From the NCBI GenBank assembly GCA_903895695.1, contig CAITUY010000001.1, forward strand, positions 1 to 64,000: a stretch of 64,000 nt of DNA. The letters run 5' to 3'. Source of the DNA: an uncultured bacterium (GTDB lineage Bacteria; Verrucomicrobiota; Kiritimatiellia; CAIKKV01; CAITUY01). The notes under the pieces were generated by a model, which was not told the DNA's origin, searched no databases, and saw nothing but the letters and a program-made list of their open reading frames with translations. Below, in pieces: positions 24,952-31,992 of the stretch (position 1 is its first letter; each line of letters starts with the position of its first letter). The position numbers and the translations under genes were made by a program.

Positions 24952-26607
24952 TTAGAGGGTCTCCTGTAACATGCCGCGGATGTTGTCGCGCAGCATGCCG
25001 ACAAAGGCCGCGTCATCCGCCCATAAACTCCACACTTTCTGCGTCAACATGCGGATGTCGTGCGGTCGGCCGCGGTCGTATCGCACCAACCCGATAGTGC
25101 TGGAATAGAGCCCGAGCCGATCCTTGATCTCGCGATTGGCGGGCGCGGCAAAAGCAATCTGGCGATACGCCAGCAGGCCCGTGCGTTGTTGCGCGGTGAA
25201 GTCGGATTCGATCGTCTGGCGGCAAAGCCTGCCCATGGCCTCGCAGGCATCGCAGGTTTCCTGCGCGTGGAAGAGACAGACGAACAATCGACAGTCGTCG
25301 TTGGTCACATTCAAGGACTTGGCCAACGCCACCTCGAAGCCTGTGGGCGCGGGACCGAAAACAGGCAGGACGCGCCTTACCGCAACCAGCAGGCTGGCGG
25401 CGGCCAGAAGAAGCAGCGCCGTCTTCAGCACCGTCCGGCCGATCCAGTTCCCCCGCGCCGTCTTGTCGAGCACCTCCGCCGCCTGGCGGCGGGCGACCGC
25501 GTTAACCGAGAACTCCGGCTTTTCGTCGAGCATCAGGATCTCGCCGACGAACGCGTACAGGGTCGTTGTGCAGGCATCGGCCGGGGCTGGCGTCCGATGG
25601 CAGGCGAGGAGTCCGGCCTCGACCAGGCGATTGGCCTCGCCAACCTGCGGACTGGCGCAACAGCCCCCCGCGTCCCGCGGATCGCTGCCGGTCAGAATGA
25701 AGTACGGCTCCTGACCTGTGACGAGTCGGCGGAGCCGCTGCCGGGTTTCCGCGGAACTCGTCCGGAGCGCAGTCAACGCTTCTTTCGGAAGCGGGGCGTC
25801 GCGGTCAACAGTAGCTGCGGCATCCCGACTCGCCTTCGCGAGCTGCGACTCGTCCAGCAGGCACCCGGCACCCAGCGTCCGGTAGGCGGAGGGGTAGTTG
25901 ACCGGACGTTTCGTTTCCGCCACCACCGTCGACGGTACCGGTAGAAGGCGATCCTTCTGTTCCAGGTCCTTTACAAGTTGCTTCGGAATCGTTGTGCAGA
26001 TTCCGCGGCGCAGGATCGAACCGTCTGACAACACCAGGAGACTGAATGGTCCGGGGTAGAACACTACGTTCAGCGGCTCGCCGGGCAGCATGGGGCCAAA
26101 GGTGTGTGCGGCGAGGCGATCGGCATCCTGCTCGAACGTGTTGCAGTTAAACGGGAGCGGATCGGTCTCCAGGCGGCGTATCAACTCTTCATCGCCCGCG
26201 GTCACGGTCAGCAGCCCCTGGTAAGGCGGCAAGGTATGAAGGCCGCCGGTTTTCTCGCACACCCGCATGGTGCCGACGATCAGGTGATGATCGTCATCCA
26301 TGACGGCCAGGGCAGCGCCGACATAAGTTGTGCTGCGGCCGGTCTCGAAGCAGGCGCCGACCTTGCCCTTGAGCGCGGTAATCAGCACTTCCTGGAAGTC
26401 GGTCGTCGGGCGGAGGCAGATGGCAAACGCGCCCGACTCCGCGAGGACTCCCTGCATCGCCAGCCGGCGCTCCCACCGGCAACGCACGTTGATGCACCCC
26501 CGCTTGGGCAGGCGCGCAAAGGCGTCGCGAACGCCGGCTTCGTCCGGGTGGTCCATGGTCAGGCAATGCGTCATGAACTGTTCCGGGTCGAGTGAGCCTG
26601 CAGTCAT
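24952..26607 (-). CDS. ArsF-like thiol-domain protein fused to a novel Cys-rich N-terminal region
   Basis: The 551-residue protein has three parts. Residues 1-240 are soluble and unrecognised, with scattered Cys (residues 15, 38, 43, 64, 86, 117, 155). Residues ~300-350 hold a Cys-rich segment GSDPRDAGGCCASPQVGEA. A membrane helix (~394-416) precedes a C-terminal thioredoxin-like domain with LFHAQETCDACEAMGRLC (C452/C455), the hallmark of ArsF-type proteins that accompany ArsG. ArsEFG handle aromatic arsenicals in Shewanella, as I recall. It lies three bases after the desulfurase gene and upstream of the ArsG-like permease. The N-terminal function is unknown. Confidence 0.75.
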   Translation of the reverse strand: MTAGSLDPEQFMTHCLTMDHPDEAGVRDAFARLPKRGCINVRCRWERRLAMQGVLAESGAFAICLRPTTDFQEVLITALKGKVGACFETGRSTTYVGAALAVMDDDHHLIVGTMRVCEKTGGLHTLPPYQGLLTVTAGDEELIRRLETDPLPFNCNTFEQDADRLAAHTFGPMLPGEPLNVVFYPGPFSLLVLSDGSILRRGICTTIPKQLVKDLEQKDRLLPVPSTVVAETKRPVNYPSAYRTLGAGCLLDESQLAKASRDAAATVDRDAPLPKEALTALRTSSAETRQRLRRLVTGQEPYFILTGSDPRDAGGCCASPQVGEANRLVEAGLLACHRTPAPADACTTTLYAFVGEILMLDEKPEFSVNAVARRQAAEVLDKTARGNWIGRTVLKTALLLLAAASLLVAVRRVLPVFGPAPTGFEVALAKSLNVTNDDCRLFVCLFHAQETCDACEAMGRLCRQTIESDFTAQQRTGLLAYRQIAFAAPANREIKDRLGLYSSTIGLVRYDRGRPHDIRMLTQKVWSLWADDAAFVGMLRDNIRGMLQETL

Positions 26608-26610
26608 GTG

Positions 26611-27753
26611 TTATCCCCTGTAGCCCGCCTGGCGTCGGACCGTTTCCACCAGCACCCTCGCGAATGCGGCTACGGCTTCCGGGCGGCTTGTCCTGCCGAA
26701 CGAAATGCGCACGGTGCCCAGCGCTTCGTTGGGCGACCGGCCCAGGGCGAGGATCGCCCGGGACGGCTCCGGGCGGTCTTCGCTGCAGGCCGATCCGGTG
26801 GCAACCGCGAAGCCCTGCACCGCAAGGTCAGCCACGAGCGCGTGGCCGTCCAGGCCGGGGAAACTCAAGGACAGGAATCCCGGGGCGCTTCTTGCCGGCT
26901 CGCCGTTGACCAGAAAGCGCACTCCCGAACGTTCGAGTTCACCCCGCACGACGCTGCTTAGTTCGCGCAAGCGTTTGGTCTCGGTCGCCATGGATGCCAG
27001 CGCTTGTTCAAGGGCGGCCACGGTCCCGGCAATTCCGGGCAGATTCTCCGTGCCCGATCGCAGTCCGCCTTCTTGCGCTCCTCCGTCCAGCAGCGGGTCC
27101 ACCGTGGGGAACCGCGTGAAGACGCCGCCGCAACCGCGGGGCCCGCCGAATTTGTGAGCGGAGAACGTGTAGAAATCGCAAGCGATCGTGGCGAGGTTCA
27201 CGGGGATGTGCCCAAGCGCCTGGGCGCCATCGATGTGAAGCAGGACACCCCGGCGCTCGCAGACCGCCGCGATCGCGCCAACATCCTGAACGATTCCGGT
27301 CTCGCTCGCCACATGCGAACAACACACCAGGCGGGTAGCGGGCTTGATGGCGGCGGCGAGCGCGGGCAGGCCGATCCGTCCGCTGGAATCCAGAGGCAGG
27401 ACGTCCATGCGGTCGGCATAGCGGCGGCAGGCATTCCAGGCGGAGGCGTGAACGTCCGCGGCAACCAGCACGCGGCCCGTGGCCGCCGCGCGCATCACGC
27501 CATGCACGACCCAGTTGTTCGCTTCCGTGGCCCCTGACGTGAAGACCAAGCGTCCCCCCGTGAAGCCGCAGCGCGCGGCGAACGCGCCGCGGAGCCGCTC
27601 CAGTTCGGCCCGGGCACCGGCGCCGGGCCTGTGTGCCGACGATGGATTGCCGAACCATGTGCGCGCTGCCTCAAGTTGGGCGGACAGCGCCTCTTCGAAA
27701 GGCGGAGCCGCGGCGGCGTAGTCGAAGTAGCGATCAAGGCAGTCAGAGTTCAT
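26611..27753 (-). CDS. Cysteine desulfurase (NifS/IscS family, aminotransferase class V)
   Basis: The 380-residue PLP enzyme has the Schiff-base Lys201 in SAHKFGGPRG, the PLP-binding His/Asp segments SGATEANNW and LLHIDGAQALG, and the active-site Cys323 in ATGSACSEDRPEPS. The short loop and VASETG in place of VNNEIG separate it from housekeeping IscS. It frees sulfur (or selenium) from cysteine as a persulfide. No IscU, SufU or Fe-S genes adjoin it. It overlaps the regulator gene by 11 bases and precedes the ArsF-fusion gene by three, so it probably serves this local operon. Confidence 0.92.
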   Translation of the reverse strand: MNSDCLDRYFDYAAAAPPFEEALSAQLEAARTWFGNPSSAHRPGAGARAELERLRGAFAARCGFTGGRLVFTSGATEANNWVVHGVMRAAATGRVLVAADVHASAWNACRRYADRMDVLPLDSSGRIGLPALAAAIKPATRLVCCSHVASETGIVQDVGAIAAVCERRGVLLHIDGAQALGHIPVNLATIACDFYTFSAHKFGGPRGCGGVFTRFPTVDPLLDGGAQEGGLRSGTENLPGIAGTVAALEQALASMATETKRLRELSSVVRGELERSGVRFLVNGEPARSAPGFLSLSFPGLDGHALVADLAVQGFAVATGSACSEDRPEPSRAILALGRSPNEALGTVRISFGRTSRPEAVAAFARVLVETVRRQAGYRG

Positions 27754-28198
27754 CAGAAAGCCCTGCCTGCTTGCCCGGGGCGCGGCGCGATTTCCCGCGC
27801 CGGCTGGAGAGGCGGGGGGTGGATGGGCGCCTGGCCACTGTGCGGGAGGCGGCGATTCCCAGCAGGTCGTCCACCGCGTCCCGATAGAGGCGCAGGGTCG
27901 CGATCCAGCGGGCCATGCAGGTCTTCCCGCCCGGCGTCAAGGCGTAGCGTCGTTTGGCAGGCCCGCTGGCGGCCAATTCCCAGGTTGAGGTGACGAACCC
28001 TTTCTTCTCCATGCTCTTCAGAAGACGGTAGACGCCGGTGATGTCCGGCCCGTGGTCGCGGAACATCGTCATCGCCGCCAGTCGCTGCACGATGACGTAA
28101 CCGTGGAGCGGCTCGTCCGCCAGCACCGTCATCACGGCCGGCTGGATCAGCCGCGCCAGCGTCTTTCCCGAGCAGGGGCATTCGTTCAGGTTCGTCAT
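27743..28198 (-). CDS. PadR-family transcriptional regulator with an N-terminal CPC motif
   Basis: The 151-residue product starts at ATG 28198 behind AAGGAGA. It carries a PadR winged-helix domain with LADEPLHGYVIVQRLAAM, ITGVYRLLKSMEKKGFV and a GPAKRRYALTPGG wing. The N-terminal NECPCSGKTL places two Cys (C7 and C9) before the domain, which could sense a thiophilic metal or metalloid or oxidation. The C-terminal ~40 residues are basic and low in complexity and may come from a repeat. It overlaps the desulfurase gene, and is the likely regulator of this operon via the inverted repeat at 29120-29144. Confidence 0.85.
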   Translation of the reverse strand: MTNLNECPCSGKTLARLIQPAVMTVLADEPLHGYVIVQRLAAMTMFRDHGPDITGVYRLLKSMEKKGFVTSTWELAASGPAKRRYALTPGGKTCMARWIATLRLYRDAVDDLLGIAASRTVARRPSTPRLSSRRGKSRRAPGKQAGLSDEL

Positions 28199-28218
28199 GG
28201 GAGTCTCCTTGGACGGCA

Positions 28219-29043
28219 TCAGGGTGGTTCAACTTCGCAGTTACAGCCGCCGGCCGGGGCCTTCATGAGCGGCTCCATCACGCGCACGAAGAACAGCGAG
28301 GCGGCCGCGCCGCCGAGCAGGGGGGCCAGAACGTATACGTGCAGGAAGCCGCCGACACGATCGGGAAAGGCGGCGTCGCCCCACCCGGCGGCCCACGCGA
28401 CCAGGCGGGGACCCAGATCGCGCGCGGGATTCAGTCCGGCCTGAGTCAGCGGGGCGATGAGGCAGATGATCGAGGCCACGGTAAGTCCGACGAAGACCGG
28501 CGCCAGTGTGCCATCCGGCCGGCCGACATTACAGCCTTCGGTCAGCGCGAAGACCATCAGGACCAGCAGGAAGGCGCCGAAACCCTCGGCGCCCATGGCC
28601 AGGGGAAGCGAAACCACCGCTGGGGTTCCCGGGCTCGGATAGTATTCGCCGAACATCATGCCGGTTTGCACGGAGGCCGGCGTGCCGCGTACGATGCCGT
28701 GGGCGCTTTCGTAGGCCGCGATGGATGGCGCGAAGAGCGCATACACGACCAACCCCGCCAGGGCAGCCCCGGCCAACTGGGCGGCGAAATAGACCGGCAT
28801 CTTCCGAGCGGACATGCGCCCGCTCAGCGTCATGGCCAGGGTGACCGCGGGGTTGAGATGCGCGCAGGACAGATGCCGTGTCGCGTAGATGGCCAGCGTC
28901 ACGCCGATACCCCATGTCAAGGCCACCTGGAATAGGCCGTGGTGCGCGCCGAACAGCACGGATACCGCGACCGAACCGCAGCCGAACAACACGAGCATGA
29001 ACGTCCCCAACGCCTCGCCGACCAGTTCTCGTCTCCAAGTCAT
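28219..29043 (-). CDS. Aquaglyceroporin (MIP family) with a C-terminal Cys-x-Cys tail
   Basis: The 274-residue channel has both NPA boxes, HLNPAVTLA (residues 63-71) and GLNPARDLGPR (204-212), with Asp209 after the Arg as in glycerol-type channels. Six helices are apparent. The C-terminus GGCNCEVEPP adds C267 and C269, an unusual CxC that may bind a metalloid. Aquaglyceroporins pass arsenite as As(OH)3, and AqpS sits in an arsenic operon in Sinorhizobium. ATG 29043 was preferred to a longer start upstream. It is the first gene of the minus-strand operon. Confidence 0.9.
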   Translation of the reverse strand: MTWRRELVGEALGTFMLVLFGCGSVAVSVLFGAHHGLFQVALTWGIGVTLAIYATRHLSCAHLNPAVTLAMTLSGRMSARKMPVYFAAQLAGAALAGLVVYALFAPSIAAYESAHGIVRGTPASVQTGMMFGEYYPSPGTPAVVSLPLAMGAEGFGAFLLVLMVFALTEGCNVGRPDGTLAPVFVGLTVASIICLIAPLTQAGLNPARDLGPRLVAWAAGWGDAAFPDRVGGFLHVYVLAPLLGGAAASLFFVRVMEPLMKAPAGGCNCEVEPP

Positions 29044-29119
29044 CTGTTGCCCCTGTTCGCGAGCGGCGCGCACGGTCCGCGCGGCCCGCACGGGGCGGCG
29101 AGGAATAGGCGAAACGCCA

Positions 29120-29144
29120 CTATAAGACTATCTCCTATAGACTA
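29120..29144. promoter_or_regulatory. Operator-like inverted repeat and promoter region between aquaporin and URO-D genes
   Basis: The sequence CTATAAGACTA and CTATAGACTA forms a near-direct repeat 15 bases apart, and TATAAGA with TCCTATA forms an inverted repeat around 5 bases. AT-rich sequence is rare in this GC-rich region. The spot lies 77 bases upstream of the aquaporin start and 131 bases upstream of the divergent URO-D gene. It is a plausible PadR binding site and/or -10 element. Confidence 0.55.
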
Positions 29145-29274
29145 GCCGGGCGACCGAGTGCCGTCAAGGGGCGACGCGCCGCGATAGCGGCAGTCGCCCG
29201 TTGACACGCTGCGTCATTCGAAGTAGGTTCGCCCCACGATTGTTCGTCGATCTCATCCCGCTGAGTGCTGTTCC

Positions 29275-30411
29275 ATGACTAACAAACAACGTGTTCACGC
29301 GGCGCTTGAAGGCCGGCCGGTCGACCGCTTCCCGGTCACCTCGCTGTACAATCAGCTCTACCAGGATGATCACTTCAGCGAACTCACCGGCCTGCCGGAC
29401 TGGCGCCGGCAGGAATGGGCGGCGATGTCGCCTGAGCGGCATGTGGCGCTTTTCCGCCGCATGCACGAAGCCGCGCCGTTCGAACTACTTCAGCCGCACG
29501 GCGCGCCTTCACGGACCTGGCGCGAACGCCAGGAATTCGTGGAGCAGGACGGCCATGGCTACCGGCACGACAGAGAGACTCATGAACGGATTCAACTGGA
29601 TGTGGCGACCGCGAGCGGCCATGCCTCCGACTATCATGCCAATGAGACACGCTACGTGTTCACGCGCGAGGACATCGATCGGCAGCTTCCCCGGCCGCAG
29701 CCGGGCCATGCGCAGGACCGCGGGGGGCTCGAATACATTGATGCCGTCGTGCGCGAGTTTGGGCGTGAGGAGTTCATCATCTCCGGCGGGGTTGTCGGCA
29801 CGCTGTACCTGTGCGGCCACCACGTGGGTCAGACGAACCTTTTCGCGATGCTCATCGAGGAGCCGGAACTGGTCGAGGCGCTCTGCGAGCGGATCACGGA
29901 ATGCAATCTTGCCGAAATCCGCCGCCTCGCCACTGCCGGCGGTGACGCCGGCTACATTGACGATGCCACCGCTACCAGCGATATGATCTCGCCGGCCATG
30001 TACGAGCGTTTCAGCCTGCCGTACATGCAAGCCATGGTCGCCGAGATCCATCGGCTCGGGCACAAGGCGATCGTGATCTATTTCGGAGGCGTCATGGACC
30101 GGCTGGAGCTCATCGCCGCCACTGGGGCCGACGGCTTTTCGTACGAGGCCAGCATGAAGGGTTTCGTCAACGACACGGCCGAAATCGCCCGTCGCATCGG
30201 CGGCCGCACGACGTTCTTCAGCAACATCGATCCCGTGGCCGTGCTGCAGAACGGAACGGACGCAGGACTGGCGGCGGAGATCCGGCGCCAGGTCGAGGCC
30301 GGCCGCCGTGCCCGCGGTTTCATCCTCAGCACCGCCAGCCCGATCACGCCCGGCACCCCGCTGGCGCGGGTGCGGAAGTTCCTGGAACTCGGGCGTATCC
30401 CGGTTCTCTAG
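29275..30411 (+). CDS. URO-D family methyltransferase-like protein
   Basis: The 378-residue product matches the uroporphyrinogen decarboxylase (URO-D)/MtaA/CmuA superfamily. The start MTNKQRVHAALEGRPVDRFPV, the GVVGTLYL region, AIVIYFGG and TFFSNIDPVAVLQNGT fit the corrinoid-methyltransferase branch better than haem-pathway HemE, whose N-terminal residues differ. It has no corrinoid protein beside it. It is transcribed divergently from the aquaglyceroporin operon over the operator-like repeat, so it may move methyl groups to or from a thiol, corrinoid or metalloid. Substrate unknown. Confidence 0.8.
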   Translation: MTNKQRVHAALEGRPVDRFPVTSLYNQLYQDDHFSELTGLPDWRRQEWAAMSPERHVALFRRMHEAAPFELLQPHGAPSRTWRERQEFVEQDGHGYRHDRETHERIQLDVATASGHASDYHANETRYVFTREDIDRQLPRPQPGHAQDRGGLEYIDAVVREFGREEFIISGGVVGTLYLCGHHVGQTNLFAMLIEEPELVEALCERITECNLAEIRRLATAGGDAGYIDDATATSDMISPAMYERFSLPYMQAMVAEIHRLGHKAIVIYFGGVMDRLELIAATGADGFSYEASMKGFVNDTAEIARRIGGRTTFFSNIDPVAVLQNGTDAGLAAEIRRQVEAGRRARGFILSTASPITPGTPLARVRKFLELGRIPVL

Positions 30412-30449
30412 CCGCCCGTCGACTTAGGGCCCATGGGCACGCACAATCA

Positions 30450-30520
30450 CTACCGGCCGAGGACGGCCGGCTCCAAGACGAGCCAAAGACGACATGGAGC
30501 CGGCGATCCCTCGCCGGTAG
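30450..30520. repeat. Dispersed palindromic element with 25-base arms
   Basis: The arms begin CTACCGGCCGAGGA and end TCGCCGGTAG; most positions pair with a few mismatches. It lies in the 224-base spacer after the URO-D gene. No gene is supported in this spacer; a G-rich unstructured stretch follows up to the next start. Confidence 0.6.
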
Positions 30521-30635
30521 AGACCGTTTGGGACCCTGCGGAGACGTAAGTCCGGCAGGTTGCTAGGGGCCTCTGCTATCTTGCGGCAAGCGTCGATGAT
30601 TGCAGGCGGGCGCCAGCCATCGTAGACTACGCCTC

Positions 30636-31847
30636 ATGCCATCACTTTCAGCCAGAGACCGGTTTGTCGAGTACGTGAGCAAAGCCATTGATGCGAAACG
30701 CCTGATCAAATTGACGCTGGGCGGCCCCACTGGCAAGCAGGAGCACCTCCAGAACGTGTTTGTCCGTCCCGTGGCCCTCCAGGAAGGCCCGCGACTGAAG
30801 TTCGTCTATCGTTCCGCCACCCAGGATGTGACCAAGAACGTCACCTCCGAGGAAGGCGTGGCGCGGGTGGCCGCCCTGCTGGAAACCGATTTTCGGAACG
30901 GGCACCTGTTCGCGACTGACGAGAACATAACGCTCGAACAGCGTGAGACTCGCTCGCCGTTGCTTAAGGTCGAGCGGGCCACCGTTGTCCGGCCACCCCC
31001 CGTCGCCCCTGCCCATGACCGCGTCAAGCACCGGCCGATCGAGCCAAAGGCCGCGCCCTGGCTGCACAGCCTGGGCGTGACCGACGCGCAAGGCGCGGTG
31101 TGCAAGGGCATGGAAGCGAAGTTCCGGCAGATCAACAAGTTTGTCGAGATCCTGCAGGGCCTCGTCGCGGATGCCGGCCTTGCCGTGCCCGGTGCCGATG
31201 GGCGTGCACGCGCCTTGCGATTGGTGGATATGGGGTGCGGCAAGGGCTACCTGACGTTCGCCGCCTACGACTGGCTGCGCGGCCACGGCTGGCCGGCGGC
31301 GGACGTGTTGGGCCTGGAAGCACGGCCGGATTTGGTAGTGCTGACTGCGCGCGTGGCGGCCGAGCACGGTCTCGCCGGCCTGCGGTTCCGGCATGGCACG
31401 ATCGCTGACACCGACGTGGGTACGCCGGATGTACTGGTGGCCCTGCACGCGTGCGACACCGCAACCGATGACGCCATTGCCCGCGGTGTGAAGGCCGGCG
31501 CGGCGTTGATCGTCGTGGCGCCTTGCTGTCACAAGGAACTGCGCGCGCAGTTGAAGTCCCCGCCCGGCATGGCGGGCGCGCTCAAGCACGGCATCCTGCG
31601 CGAACGCTATGCTGAGTTCGTGACCGACGCCCTGCGGGCGGCCTTGCTCGAATGGGCGGGCTACGAGTCTCGCGTCTTCGAATTCGTGTCCGCCGAGCAC
31701 ACGGCCCGTAATTTGATGATCGCGGCCGTCAAACGGCGTCCGCCCGGCGATGCCGCGGCCGGTGAACGGGTTCGCGAACTGGCGTCCCTGCATGGGATCA
31801 AACACCAGCGTTTGGTCGAGGCGCTGGGATTCGAGCTCCCGGGGTGA
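30636..31847 (+). CDS. SAM-dependent methyltransferase (Methyltransf_32-like)
   Basis: The 403-residue product starts at ATG 30636. The SAM motif is RLVDMGCGKGYLTFA near residue 200, with VLGLEARPDLV following. The segment VALHACDTATDDAI and the Cys pair in VAPCCHKEL match Methyltransf_32/METTL25-type enzymes thought to modify RNA or protein. The N-terminal ~150 residues are a separate domain (RLIKLTLGGPTGKQE) found in bacterial members. Target unknown. Confidence 0.82.
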   Translation: MPSLSARDRFVEYVSKAIDAKRLIKLTLGGPTGKQEHLQNVFVRPVALQEGPRLKFVYRSATQDVTKNVTSEEGVARVAALLETDFRNGHLFATDENITLEQRETRSPLLKVERATVVRPPPVAPAHDRVKHRPIEPKAAPWLHSLGVTDAQGAVCKGMEAKFRQINKFVEILQGLVADAGLAVPGADGRARALRLVDMGCGKGYLTFAAYDWLRGHGWPAADVLGLEARPDLVVLTARVAAEHGLAGLRFRHGTIADTDVGTPDVLVALHACDTATDDAIARGVKAGAALIVVAPCCHKELRAQLKSPPGMAGALKHGILRERYAEFVTDALRAALLEWAGYESRVFEFVSAEHTARNLMIAAVKRRPPGDAAAGERVRELASLHGIKHQRLVEALGFELPG

Positions 31848-31881
31848 CAGGTGGATGGTTGAGGGTGGGGGGTGGAAGCAA

Positions 31882-31967
31882 AACGTTCAACGCCCAACGC
31901 GTAACGCTCAACTCTTAATGCGGCAGTGCGGAATATCCCAACTTGAGCGTTGGGTGTTGGACGTTCG
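31882..31967. repeat. Imperfect inverted repeat of the CAACGTTCAACG type
   Basis: The left arm starts AACGTTCAACGCCCAACG and the right arm is TTGAGCGTTGGGTGTTGGACG. The arms pair only partly. This is a low-complexity dispersed repeat between the methyltransferase and cstA genes and may hold the cstA promoter. Confidence 0.5.
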
Positions 31968-31992
31968 CTTTAATGTCGACGACAGGCGACCT

